This document shows positions 32,410-44,168 of a stretch of DNA of 64,000 bases, one piece after another. Within the stretch, counting starts at the first letter, position 1; every line of letters begins with the position of its first letter. The position numbers and the translations under genes were made by a program. The stretch is from Lathyrus oleraceus (taxonomy: Eukaryota > Streptophyta > Magnoliopsida > Fabales > Fabaceae). Location: NCBI RefSeq assembly GCF_024323335.1, contig NC_066585.1:338521346-338585345 (forward strand), written 5' to 3'. Below the pieces are notes generated by a model. It made no database searches, was not told the DNA's origin, and saw only the letters and a program-made list of their open reading frames with translations.

Positions 32410-32670
32410 AGCCACCACGTCTATTTCCAATTAAGGATCAACGTCTGTTACGCCTATTTCCAATTAAGGATCAACGTCTATTTACCACGCCTATTTCCAA
32501 TTAAGGATCAACGTCTACTACGTCTATTTCCAATTAAGGATCAACGTCTATATGGACCCAACGTTCCACCGCTTTCCGATTCAACATCTAGAATCCAAGC
32601 CACCACGTCTATTTCCAATTAAGGATCAACGTCTGCTACGCCTATTTCAAATTAAGGATCAATGTCTAAT
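32410..32670. repeat. Tandem array of TATTTCCAATTAAGGATCAA units
   Basis: At least six copies of a unit with the core TTTCCAATTAAGGATCAACG, spaced irregularly by roughly 34-44 bases, flanked by two copies of a longer phrase with CCACCGCTTTCCGATTCAA. Internal to the solo LTR. Confidence 0.85.
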
Positions 32671-32816
32671 ACCATGTGAACCCACAGTTTCACCACTTCC
32701 ACCATGAAGTCGACCATGCCATGAATGAATGTGCAAATACCAACACATATGCAATTAAGATCATCTCTACCATTTTAACATTCCACATATCGCCATAATG
32801 CAACTCTATGAATTAT

Positions 32817-33076
32817 CCACCAATGGTACATATACACATTCATAACAATATATCATTCACAATCCAACAATGGTACATATACACATTCATAACACTATAT
32901 CATTCACAATCCAACAATGGTACATATACACATTCATAACAATATATCATTCACAATCCAACAATGGTACATATACACATTCATAACAATATATCATTCA
33001 CAATCCACCAATGGTACATATACACATTCATAACAATATATCATTCACAATCCACCAATGGTACATATACACATTT
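32817..33076. repeat. 47-bp tandem array, five full copies and a partial
   Basis: Copies start at 32817, 32864, 32911, 32958, 33005 and 33052 (partial), each beginning CCAMCAATGGTACATATACA. They are nearly identical, so expansion is recent. There are no unique spacers, so it is a simple minisatellite and not a CRISPR array. Confidence 0.92.
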
Positions 33077-33106
33077 AAAATCTCAAATTTTCACCTTTCA
33101 AACAGT

Positions 33107-33285
33107 GTTAACCGGTTAACGCATATGGTTAATCGGTTAACGCAAAACAGAATCAATTTCCTGGAAATTTTCAACAGTGTTAACCGGTTAACGCATTTGA
33201 ATAACCGGTTAACGCAAGACAGAACACAATTCTAACAGGTTTTCAACAGTGTTAATCGGTTAACGCCTTTGGTTAACCGGTTAAC
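33107..33285. repeat. Palindrome array GTTAACCGGTTAAC, diverged copy in the solo LTR
   Basis: Sites start at 33107, 33128, 33179, 33200, 33251 and 33272. Pair spacing of 21 and period of 72 are exactly kept, although four of the six sites... only three remain perfect or nearly so: 33107, 33179 and 33272 are perfect, 33128 and 33251 have one change and 33200 has two. The spacer in the first pair is GCATATG, as in the copia array at 48580. Confidence 0.88.
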
Positions 33286-34043
33286 GCAAAACAGAATGTT
33301 ATTCCTGCGTTAACAAAAAACAGAATGCGGAATTTCCTGCGTTTTTCATCGTTGGAGGACTTTCGGACCTCCGAATTCGATTCCGTAAAAAGCCACACGT
33401 TCAGAAAATTATAACTCATACAATACTCTAATTATATAAGGTTAATTTACAGTTTTAACACGATTAAATCACCACAATCAAGAATACTCATCAAACTTAA
33501 CAATTTCAAACAACCATACAAAATTATTGATTTTAACCTAACATACTTCTACCCATTGCCCCGATCATACTAACCCATAATAATAAGGATTCCCCCCTTA
33601 CCTCTTCAATTTTCTGGAAACCCTAGCTTCTCTCTTGTTCTTCCCCTCTTCTCCTTATTTTTCCTCTTTTCTTTCCCTATTGCCTCCAATGATCAAATGA
33701 ATCCTAATTCTCACTCTCCTACCTCTTATTTATAGTATTATATTTGGGCTTAAAGAGTGATATCTCTAATTTAATTAATAGGCCCAATAAGACCTAATAT
33801 TTAAATATCTCTATTTTAATTCAATTAAATTAAACCAACTCAATATACATCAAGTTAATTAATTTAATTAATTATTTAATTATATCTCATATCAACTAAA
33901 TAATTAATTAACACACCAAATTAATTAATATAATCAATTATTATACCATCTAACAACTAATTAATTAATTAACACTCCAAATAAATAAAATAAAATATAA
34001 TAATAATAATATACGAAATAATTACTAAAATTGGATTGTTACA

Positions 34044-34048
34044 ATAGA
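34044..34048. repeat. Target site duplication ATAGA, right copy
   Basis: Pairs with 31414-31418 and shows that the Tekay-family LTR entered the Ogre LTR. Confidence 0.9.
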
Positions 34049-35247
34049 CATAATATATGGATCCCCATGATCTTCACATATCATTTTGATCAAGAATTCA
34101 TCAAGAGTTTGAAGTTTGTTTGCCTTGGAAACCCTAATTCATTTGGGTATCTTGTGTGACTTCTTCAACAAGTTTCCTCATCAATTGATAAAATATTTCA
34201 AGGTAGACTTCATATTACATAATCTCATGCATATATGATCCACCATGGGTCCAAGATATCAATAGAATTTCAAGCTAGCAAGATGGTTCATGGTAGTTGA
34301 CCAGAGAAAGTCAACTGGTCAAAACTAGGGTTCCTTAGACCCTATCTCCTATAATTTTTGTCATATTAAAATGATTCCAAGATCAAAGTTACTCCTTATG
34401 ACATTCATAACAACTTTCATGTCGAAGTTAAGATCTAGTTTTGCTTGGAAAGTCATTTTTCATGGTGAAAGATTATAGGTCATTTTGTTTGAACCATAGT
34501 TAGAAGGTCAACTTCAAAGGACCACAACTTGCTCAATTTTTATGATATTAAATCCATTAAAATTCCATGATCAAATTAAATGTGTCCGTTTCAACTTTTA
34601 TGTTTTGAGGAAGTTCAAATTTAACTTTCAAATGCATATGCCAAGAGGAAACATTATAGGTCATTTTGGGCCATTACCATTGAACAAGTGATTTTCCTCA
34701 ACTTCTAAAATGCATTACTCCTTCATGCCAAATCCAAATTAGGTCAAATTTATGACCAAATTGAAGAGGTTTGGAATAGATACAACTTTTATGAAGAAAC
34801 ATTTTCCATTTGAAGTCCACAGCAAAAGTTGTTCAAGGTGGAAGAAGTGAACATTTGGCTTGGTACTTAGAAAATTTTCAAATATGTTTGATTTTCCAAA
34901 CTTCCACCTCAAAATTCATCATTATACAAGCTCCAAATGGAAATGTTTTCAACATAAAAGTTGTTCCCGTTGATCTCACCTTTCCAAAAAGTCTAAGATC
35001 ATCTCATTTGGACAAAATTGAAGGACTTGCGCATGGGTGCAATGCATGGCCCCATTTGGAAAATTTTCATGACCAATTTCCGTTCCACATTGCATGGCTT
35101 CATGGATTGCTTTCAGCATCACATGTGCATGATTTTGGACCCTTTGACATCATTATCCGGGCTTTGTACACGCCCATGCAAGCTTACATGAGATCATTGC
35201 TATTTGTGGATTTTTTATGGAAGTGTGCAAAGAGAATTTGAGGAGCC

Positions 35248-35255
35248 TATAAATA
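35248..35255 (+). promoter_or_regulatory. TATA box of Ogre LTR2
   Basis: TATAAATA in the context AGCCTATAAATACAAG, aligned with TATAAATAG at 54517 in LTR3. It defines a U3 of about 1.5 kb once the solo LTR is discounted, leaving a very long transcribed R/U5 part. Confidence 0.6.
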
Positions 35256-38200
35256 CAAGTGCCATGAGCTCAGAAATGAATCAACACCTTGCCCAAGCTT
35301 TTCCAAGACAACTCAAAACCCTCACTCCATATAACTTCTTGAGGATTTCATTGAAATCGAGTTTGAATTTCACCTTCTATTTTGAAGTTCAAACTCCAAG
35401 AATTCATTGCCTTTTTCATCTCAATTGATCACTGCAAGCAAGAGGAGGAAGAATCAAGCAAATCCAGATCAAGATCAAGGAATTGAAGCTACTCGAAGGT
35501 TAGATTTTAGAAACTTCATGTCTTCAATTCTCTCTCAATTCTTCACTATTCTTTGGTTGGCTGAAGTCCTATCAATGTAGGCAACAAGATTGAGTTGCTT
35601 TGAGGTCAAATCGAAGCAACTCAATTCATCATCCTCAAAACTCAAATCCATGTATCTTTTTATATACTTGGAATTAGAGAAAATTGAGGCCAGATTTGTG
35701 ATCCTGAGCATTTTCTCTTCAAATTAGTGTCCTTGTTTTCCATTTTCATGAAGTTTAGGTTGGACTAGTCCAAGGGTCCTCACCAGAGAAGATGACCGGA
35801 GCTAGGGTTTCGGTGGTGTGTTGGCAAGGTTTCAACCATCTGATCTTGGTCCAGCGTTCTAATCTTGGCCATTGGTTTTGATTACCACGCGTGTGGCGCT
35901 TTGACTCAAGACCAGCATGGATAGCACGCGCGTGGCCATCAAATAGGCTACCTCAATTAATGAGGGAAATCTGATGGCCTTGTTTTTTTGTATTTTCGGA
36001 TTTTTCATTTAATTTCTTTTTTTTATTTCATATTAATTTCTTTTTTTATCCAAAAAATATGAGACTTTCACCAAAAATCTTTAAATATTTTTCTCTTTCA
36101 TTTTCTGAATTAAAAATAGTTTTTCGATTAATTTTGATATTTTTCATGAATTAAATGTTAATGTACATATTTTTAATTGTTTAAAAATACTTCTGACTTT
36201 TCAAAAATCATGAAATTTTTTATCTAAGGTCCTTTGATCTTGTTTGACCTAGGATAAATCTCTTGGCCATTTATTTGATGTTTTGAAGATATTTTAGGTT
36301 TTGACCAAATTAAATTGAATTTTAATGTATTTTTAATTTGATTTTTAATTGATTAACTGTGTAAAAATTATATTGAGTCATTTTTCTGGTCTTGTGATGT
36401 TTGACTGTTTGTTTGGGCCTTGGTCAAGGTTGATTTTACTTTTGTTGGATTAAAATCATTGGATTTAGGGGATTGATGAAATGTACATTTCATCTTCCAA
36501 AATGAATGAATGATTTTAATTTGATAAAATTCCTCCCATAACCAATTTGTGTTTCTCTCACTTCCCCTCCCTCTTCATCTTCATCCGTATTCTTTCTCAT
36601 TCCTTTCATTGACCAATGAAGTCTCAATATCCTAAGGCTAATTGGTTCATCAATGACTTTGTGTCAGATGAACCAATACAAGTATGGATGAGATATGTCC
36701 ACCCCTTTTGATCCTTTCTTTTAGTGTGTAGTATGTTTTAGGAGTTTGGTTCATTATACCAAATCTCCAACATGCATTAACACATAAATTTTTATCGCCC
36801 GACTTTAGATAGTTGTGACTTCTACATAAGTCCAATTACGATTGCTTAACATAGAGCTAAATTTGACCCTAAAGGCATAGCATTCTAGTAAGTGAGATTG
36901 TAAGACTCCCATCTTTCATGGTATTGTGTGGAAACTTGGCCTTTTTTCCTTCCTATGGAAGATGTCTTGGTTCAAGGTTTCATGCTTGTGAATAGATGGT
37001 TGAGTGTTCTTCAAAGAATGACTTAATCAATTGAAAAGCAAAAACCTACTAACATCCAATTAACTTTGACTAACATTTGACTAACTCTTATTAATATTTC
37101 TTTTTACTTTTAAGTCATTTACTTTATGCAATTTAATTTCTAGTCATTTATCATCCATTGTCATTTACATTTCATTTAACTTGTTTATGTTTATGCCATT
37201 TTCACTTTGCTCATTTGAGCCATAGATTGTGATTATATACATTTTGTTTGTGTATTTTGATTGTGTTTATGGTCTTAGGACCTTAAAATACTTAATAAAC
37301 AACAAAAACCCTAAAAAATGTTTGGTGGACTGTTGATCTTGATCTGAACTTTTGGACTTAGAACTAGGCAAAATTCCCTGTGCAAAAAGGACTTGGCCAA
37401 TGCCAACATTCTTAGATCAAGTTACTGAGAATTGAGCCTTCATATGATGCAAGTATTAGGATTCATTTGAGCTTATTTGCTACATGGTCTTGATGTAAAC
37501 TGTTATTTTGATCTTGTGTCTAGTGCTTTATTCTGAGTGGATCAAAGAGTATTTCATCTGATACATGAGAAGACCAAGAAGACTGCTAGTTGTGGGATTT
37601 GCTTGCTTAGATGTGGCCATATTTAATTGATGCCTTGATCTTCATATTGCTAATTTATTGCTAATTATTTGCTTGATTCAAAGTCTAAAGGGAAAGTGGG
37701 TTTTCTATATGACATTTTTGTTTGTTGGATTGCATCCCATTGGTCAGATCTTTTCAACTCTTAACTTTTAATTTAATGCTTAGGATTAGTCTCTTCATCT
37801 CCTCCCACTTCTTAAATTTCAAAATTTCTCCCCCTTTTCAAAAAATTTCTTTGCTTGTAATTTCAAACTTAGACCTTATTTTAAATAGAAACTTTGGCCT
37901 TGTGCCAATGAATTTTCAAACTTTTTCTTAAATCAAACTTGTAAATAAATCTAATCATATTGACTTAAAATTTCAAAAGACAAAAAGAACTAACACTCAT
38001 TCAAACTTTTGGGCCCTTTGTGCCTCCTTCCACTTAAAAGCAACTCACCCATTTTAAAATTGATACCACGAACTACGAGGTTTTGATCCCTCATTTTTAT
38101 GTTGGTACGTACGCACAAGTCCGAAGGTCTTGTCAAACACAAAAATATAATCAATGAATTCTCTCCTCATCCCCACACTCTATTTTTTATCAAACATCTT

Positions 38201-38386
38201 TATACCAAAAACACACAGACCCATAAAAAAGGGCTCCCTAGGAGTACCTAGGACACTTTGGATGCTAACACCTTCCCTATGTGTAACCAACCCCCTTACC
38301 TGTAATCTCTGGCATTTTATTAGTTTTGATTTGAAAACTTCTTATCTTTGGGTTTTCTTCGTACTTTTACCTTTTCCTCTGGAAAC

Positions 38387-38410
38387 AATAAAATCGTTGT
38401 GGCGACTCTG
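38387..38410 (+). promoter_or_regulatory. Poly(A) signal and primer-site-like motif in LTR2
   Basis: AATAAA at 38387-38392, then TGGCGACTCTG at 38400-38410, 76 bases before the actual primer site. The internal copy matches the site of copy C better than this element's own primer site does. Confidence 0.65.
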
Positions 38411-38475
38411 GTTTTATTAACGTTGAACTTATCCATAGTTTGATGGTCATGAATTTACCGCTACATAATTTAAGT

Positions 38476-38493
38476 GGTGACTCTGTTGGGGAG
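38476..38493 (+). other. Primer-binding site of Ogre copy B
   Basis: TGGTGACTCTGTTGGGGA, nine bases after the LTR end. It equals the site of copy C except for C to T at the fourth base. Ogre is known to use an arginine tRNA; assignment by family. Confidence 0.8.
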
Positions 38494-39348
38494 TAGTCCT
38501 CAGTGGGTTTAGTCTACTTTTTTTATGTGTATATATTTGTATAGTTGATGTTTGTATATATTTATTTGTGTGATATAATCTGTCTTTTATGCTTGGTGAT
38601 CTCCGAGTGGTAAGATAAGTTCTAACCCGAACTTGAGTGCAATTAAGATAGGAGAATGGCATAATCATGTTCAACTTGCGTGGAGTAGTCCTTAAGAAGT
38701 TGGCTTGAGACCCATCTACTCAATGGAGACCCTTTTGGAGTTACTAATGTCACACAAGTTATTTGTGGTTAGGCATTACTTTCTCTGATTTGGACCGAGA
38801 AGCTGAGGACCGTAGAACATTCAACTCAACTTGGCCTATTTAGGACGTAGTCCGGAGACTGTTCAGGTGTAGACCTGATAACAGTTGTTACGCGATACTA
38901 CACTCAGACGAGTTTCTCTTGAGAATATTATGGATTGATCAGACAGTCATCCTAACCTGCAATATCTGATATATGGAATTAAGACTCTGGGAACTTTTTA
39001 GAACATGATCTATATGTTTTTATCCTTAGTACATTCCTTTGGGATGGTTCTTAACCCGACTTCATGCTCGTGACTCACAACAAACCCTTTGATTCTCGGT
39101 TGATCCGATCAAGTCTTGTCAATATCAATGGAACTTGGGTGTTGATAAGGTGAAAACCATAATCCACCAAAATGGATGATTGATCTTGATGCTGACTTGA
39201 TCCATCCCTTGACCTTTGTTTGTGTTTTCCTTGTGTGTGACCTTTTGTTTGTGATCGTTGCATTCATGCATACATGCGCATCATAACATTCATCATAGAA
39301 AGATAAATTTCAAGGAACTAAGGTATTATTTGCAAATATTTTCGGACT
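38494..39348 (+). other. Leader of Ogre copy B
   Basis: About 850 non-coding bases between primer site and ORF1, collinear with 57125-58030 of copy C (shared GGAGAATGGCATA, AACTTGGGTGTT and CCAAAATGGATGATTGAT). Such conservation between decayed copies is consistent with a functional leader such as a packaging signal. Confidence 0.6.
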
Positions 39349-40860
39349 ATGGATTATGGACGAAGGAACACTAAGAAGTACAGTTTCAGATGTCCTGATT
39401 TGAAAGAGCTAAGGAAATTGTCATCCTTTGCATTAGATCATTTGGATTTTAAGCAACGTCATGGGAAGCTTTTGTCTATGTTATTTGCTGATGTAGCTGA
39501 AAGCCTTTTGAGTGTTTTTGTTCAGTTCTATGATCCTCTTTACCATTGCTTCACTTTTCCTGATTATCAGCTTGTGCTTACGTTATAGGAGTATGCCCAT
39601 CTCTTGGGAATACCCGTATCTGACAAAATACCTTTTAGTGGATTGGAGGAAATTCCCAGATCTGATATCATAGCTGAAGCTCTTCATCTGAAGAAATCTG
39701 AGATTGAGACTCATTGGGTGAATAAAGGAGGTGTTTTGGGATTGACTTTTGAGTTCCTCATTGGTAAAGCTATTGTCTTTGCTCAAGCCGGTAGTGTGGA
39801 TGCTTTTGAATCCATCTTTGTGTTGCTCATCTATGGTTTAGCTTTATTCCCTAACATTGACGGTTTTATTGATGTTAACGCCATTAGAATTTTCTTGATT
39901 GGGAATCTTGTGCCTACTCTGTTGGGTGATATGTATTTCTCTTTGCATTTGAGGAATTCTAAAGGTGATGGGACTATTGTGTGTTGTATTCCTCTTCTGT
40001 ACAAGTGGTTTATTTCACACTTGCCTCAGACGCCTGCTTTTTCAGAGAAGAAGCAATGTCAACGGTGGTCCCAGAGACTTATGTCTCTCACTAATGATGA
40101 TATTGTTTGGTATAATTCTACATTAAGTAGTATGGATATTATTGACAGTTGTGGTGAATTCTCTAATGTGCCCCTCATTGGTACACAAGGAGGAATCAAC
40201 TACAACCCTACTTTGGCTCGTCGTCAACTTGGGTTCCCCTTGAGAGATAAACCTAATAGCACTCAATTAGAAGGTCTTTTATATCAAGAGGGTAAAGATC
40301 CCCAACATTTGAAGCAAATGATGATACATGCTTGGCATAATGTGCATAGAAAGGGAAGATCTGAGCTTGGACCGCGCAATTGTGTAGCTTTGGAAGCTTA
40401 CACTCTTTGGGTAAAGAAGAGAGCTTTGGAATTGAAGATGTCATATGCTTCTGAAAGACCTATGTCTTTGGTTGTGGCTGAGCCATTAACTACCCCTAAC
40501 CAAGATGTAGAGGAGTTGGAAGACGCGCTCACCAAGATGAAGCAAGAGAGAGATATGTGGGAAGAGCAGTTCCATGCTTTTAGCCGAAAGCATGAAGAGT
40601 TGCAGCTTGATTCGAAAGACAAGGATTCACTTATTGAACTTCTTGAAGACCGAGCAATGAAGAGACAGAGAAAGCCAGATGGTCTACCTTCCTTTAGTAT
40701 GCCTCAGCCTTCCAGTGCTTGAAAGAAGATTGTGGATCAGCTCGTCCTTGAGAAGGCTCAGATGAAGACATCTTTTGAGTCTGAGATTCGACGCATCCAA
40801 AAAAAGTATATGCCCGCATCCAGATCATATGATACCGTTTCTAGGGGATCCTTAGGATGA
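39349..40860 (+). pseudogene. Ogre ORF1 (plant-mobile-domain-like), copy B
   Basis: Extra ORF found upstream of gag in Ogre elements; its role is unknown. The frame from ATG 39349 (MDYGRRNTKKYSFR) to TGA 40858-40860 has 503 sense positions apart from two stops: TAG at 39586-39588, where copy C has GAG, and TGA at 40720-40722 in SSA-KKIVDQL. Conserved blocks include FYDPLYHCFTFPDY, LTNDDIVWYN, IDSCGEFSNVPLIGT and LARRQLGFP. The N-terminal part resembles the aminotransferase-like plant mobile domain or a related legume DUF; the C-terminal third is charged and likely coiled coil (EELEDALTKMKQERDMWEEQ). Confidence 0.75.
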
Positions 40861-41073
40861 CTAGTTTCCTTTTCTCTTGTATTCGTATTTTGGTTTCTAA
40901 AATTGTACTCAGTGTAATCCTTTCAAATTTTATGAATAAAAAGAGATTTTATGGTTAGTCAAATTGTTATTATTATCATATATTTGCAAATAGCACTTCA
41001 TGTGTTCCTTGAAATTAATAAACAATAACTTTGCATTTCATGCATCATTTGTATAACATGTTTTTTCCTCCAG
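40861..41073 (+). other. ORF1-gag spacer, copy B
   Basis: Short non-coding spacer collinear with 59483-59743 of copy C (shared CTTGTATT and TTTGCAAATA). Confidence 0.5.
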
Positions 41074-42784
41074 ATGTCTTATCGGTTATCCTTCTATGCT
41101 TCAGCCAAGCTGACTCACCGATACAACACTCGTGCTAATCAACCGAAGATCATGGAGAACTTAGAGCAAGAGAATAGAGAGTTGAAGGATGAGATTGCAC
41201 GGTTAACTTCTATGACGGAGTCTGTTCTTGCCGCGCAGAATCAACCTTCACCAACCCTTAAAACTCCTCCCCAGAGGATTATTATTTCTGAGGTTGCTAC
41301 CTCGACTGTTCTTATTGCTGCCATCCAATTCGGTCATTCCATGCTTGTTGGGTTCTCTTGGGGAATGTCGTCCAAATTTATGCTTAAAGGGTTTTCACCC
41401 ACCTTTGTCTTTATGTCGGCATCTAGCCTCGGTCATGTCAGTGCCTCCTCTGGTTATTCATACTCTGCCTCGTGCTGAGGACACTATTTACCATTTTGAG
41501 CCATCTAAAGGTCCAGACGTGTATGAGAAGATGGATGAGATGAAGGATCAGTTCCTTGAGTTGCGAAAGGAGTTGAAGACTCTGAGAGGAAAAGACTTGT
41601 TTGGGAAGAGTACTGCCGAGCTCTACCTAGTGATTAATGTAAAGATCTCGATGAAGTTCAAGGTCCCTGACTTTGAAAAGTATAAGGGGAACACTTGTCC
41701 GCTAAGCCACCTTGTGATGTATGCCAGAAAGATGTCAACTCAAACTAATAATGATCAGCTGTTGATTCACTACTTCCAAGACATTTTGAATGGTGCTGCT
41801 CTGAGATGGTATATGGGGTTAGTCAGTGCAAGTGTCCGTACTTTCAATGATTTGGGTGAAGCTTTTGTTAAGAAGTACAAGTATAACACTGACATGGCGC
41901 CTAATAGAGACCAACTGAGGTCTATGTCTCAGAAAGATAAGGAGACATTCAAGGAGTATGCTCAGAGGTGTAGGGAACTTGCTGCCCAGATTAGTCCACT
42001 CTTGGAAGAGAAGGAGGTGACGAAGATTTTCTTGAAAATCATGAGTTTGTTTTATTATGAACGTATGATTGCCAGTGTCCCCAATGACTTTACCGAAATG
42101 GTAAATATGGGGATGAGGTTAGAAGAGGGAGTCCGTGAAGGACGTCTGTCTAAAGAAGAAGCGTCGTCTAGCAAGAAATACGGTGGTAGTTTCTCCAAGA
42201 GAAAGGAGGGAGAAACTAATTCAGTGTCTCTAGGGAGGCAAATGAGGCCTCATGTCAGAAAGAAATTCTCAACCTCGTCAACACCAACGTCAAGTTTCTT
42301 CAGTGATTCCTGTATTTTCCAATAATTCCAACAATCAATCGATTCCAATTCAACAACAATGTCAACAACAACCGCAACAAAGAACCAACTACAACAATAA
42401 TAATAATTAACAACAAAGTTTTGAGAGGAATAAGGTATTCTTTGACCCTATTCCTATGTCCTACACAGAATTGTACCCATATTTGGTTCTCAAGAACCTT
42501 ATTCAACCCAGAAATCCTCCACAAATTCCTGAGCCACTTCCATGGTGGTTCAAACCTGAACTTCGTTGTGCCTTTCACCAGGGAGCCCCTGGCCATGACA
42601 TAGAGACTTGCTATCCGTTGAAGTACGAAGTACAAAAGCTTGTGAAGAGTGGGATGGTGTCCTTTGAGGACCGAGCGCCTAATGTGAAAGCTAAATTTGT
42701 TGCCTGCTCATGGTAATGCTTCAGTCAACATGGTAGATGGTTGTCCTGGGGAGTATAAAGTGTATGATGTTCACTATATCAGAC
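41074..42784 (+). pseudogene. gag of Ogre copy B, 5' part
   Basis: Gag from MSYRLSFYASAKLTHRYNTR. An N-terminal coiled coil (LEQENRELKDEIARL), a hydrophobic variable part, a frameshift near 41450, then the capsid region KFKVPDFEKYKGNTCPLSHL, GAALRWYMG, FKEYAQRCRELAAQI and VNMGMRLEEGVREGRL. Further frameshifts near 42290 and 42700 and a stop near 42409 in the Q/N-rich linker. The CHHC finger CAFHQGAPGHDIETC is in the frame 42456-42716. The copia element inserts at 42790 after ...IRQS. The gag resumes at 50634. Confidence 0.8.
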
Positions 42785-42789
42785 AATCT
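42785..42789. repeat. Target site duplication AATCT, left copy
   Basis: AATCT precedes TGAAGGAG at 42790 and recurs at 50629-50633 after CACCAACA, showing a complete, simple insertion. Confidence 0.93.
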
Positions 42790-44154
42790 TGAAGGAGAAT
42801 TGCCATCCAAGGAGCAGCGGAATTTAAAAATTTCTCCATTTAGTGATCCTTATGAATGGGCATGATCAGTGATAGAATCGTTACCTCTTGTGGCGATTCA
42901 AACCTTTGGTGCAAATCTCTTGTAACGATCAAAACCTTGGATACAGATCGACGGAGCGATCATAAACGTTGAACGATGACAACGTCTCTACTCAGTCCAC
43001 ACGAACGGGTTCCTTCAATCCCAGTGCTAGCTGGTACAAATGAAGGCTTTGAGTGAGAGAGAAAGGGAAACGAAATTCCAAGTCTTCACTTGAGTTTTTG
43101 GTCTGAGTGACAATGCTTCTACCCAAGGGTTCTATTTATAGAACCACTTGTGTGGGCTTCAAGCTAAAAGCCCACTTAAGTGTATTTTGGCCCATATCTT
43201 ATAATATGCCAAAATCACTTAAGTATTTGGTACCTTACCATATTTCGTATTCTACTTAAGTACACCGTACCTTACGATGTTCCTTAGTTACTCTATCTCT
43301 CATCAATCCGTCCTTTGTGTGTGACCCTGTAGGTTTTCGCGACGTTGGCAATTATATTAAATCACGCATTTAACATAATAAACAGTGAGCGGTATCTAGC
43401 AACACATCACTGCTACCAAAGACACGAAAATGTCATGTGATCTGACAAAACCTCCTGTGATAATAATTATGTGTATAATTACCCCTTTACCCTTATGTCT
43501 ATATTGAACACAAGGTATAGACCGTGTCATCCTTGTCCAGTTCAATATTGGGCCCATAGACATTTATCCTGTTACGCAGGATGGGCAAATTCCATCTAGG
43601 TCACTCATGTCCCTCATCATGCTTCGTGGAGTACCCATCAACTGTCTTTATGGTTATCCAGTTACGGACAATGTTGGATCAGCAATAAAGCACTCGACTA
43701 TACATCTAGGATCCATAGTGGTTTCAGGTTGAAGAGTGGTATACACCATTATCACCATGAGAATAACTTATGACACTTTGCATAACTTTCTATATAGTAT
43801 TCTCATAGCGGGTCAATCCGGTATAAATATTACTCTTAATATTCATACCTATGTTTAAGACTTGATAACTCTTTATCCATGATCCATGAGATGTGATCAT
43901 CAGTCTACAAACATAATAGTCTTAATGCTTTAATGTTATCCCACTTCACACTAAAGCTCGACTACGGATACTTTAAGAATAGTGTTCTTATGTTTAATGT
44001 GCTCTCATGATTAAGTCACACTTAATACATTAAACGAACTATCTATTCCAGGGACTTTATTAATCAACCATAATAAAGAAAAAGCCTTTTTATTAATTAA
44101 TAAATAATTCGATACAAGTACCAAAAGTATTGGCCTCTAGGGCTTACACCAACA
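42790..44154 (-). repeat. 3' LTR of the Angela-like element
   Basis: 1365 bp; in minus sense starts TGTTGGTGTAAG and ends TTCTCCTTCA. The TATA-box copy is at 43131-43140. Confidence 0.93.
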
Positions 44155-44167
44155 ATCTCCCACTAGC
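44155..44167 (-). other. Polypurine tract of the Angela-like element
   Basis: On the minus strand AGTGGGAGAT followed by T and the LTR start TGTTGG. Confidence 0.8.
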
Positions 44168-44168
44168 A

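Larger units (their letters stand above)
31419..34043 (-). mobile_element. Solo LTR of a Tekay-family element
   Basis: 2625 bp bounded by TGTAACACCCC and TTGTTACA with an ATAGA duplication and no internal element sequence, so a solo LTR left by recombination between two LTRs. It belongs to the same family as the Tekay LTR at 10804: both share GTTGGAGGACTT, TTCCGTAAAAAGC and the paired palindromes, in the same orientation. It is longer because of two further tandem arrays (32410-32670 and 32817-33076). Confidence 0.9.
31104..38466 (+). repeat. 5' LTR of Ogre copy B (LTR2), interrupted by a solo LTR
   Basis: Begins TGTAAGACCC and ends CCGCTACA. Without the 2625-bp insertion and one duplication it measures about 4.73 kb. 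It is collinear by eye with LTR3 and LTR1. A TATA box TATAAATA lies at 35248-35255. Near the end it carries CGAACTACGAGGTTTTGATCC, GGTACGTACGCACAAG, GGCTCCCTAGGAGTACC, AATAAA at 38387-38392 and TGGCGACTCTG at 38400-38410. Confidence 0.9.

Noticed and set aside
32817..33076. Regular 47-bp repeats resembling a CRISPR array
   Set aside because: Units are contiguous with no unique spacers, inside a plant LTR; a minisatellite.
34810..35241. 143-codon plus-strand ORF inside Ogre LTR2
   Set aside because: The homologous parts of LTR1 and LTR3 do not keep this frame, so it is a chance ORF in U3.
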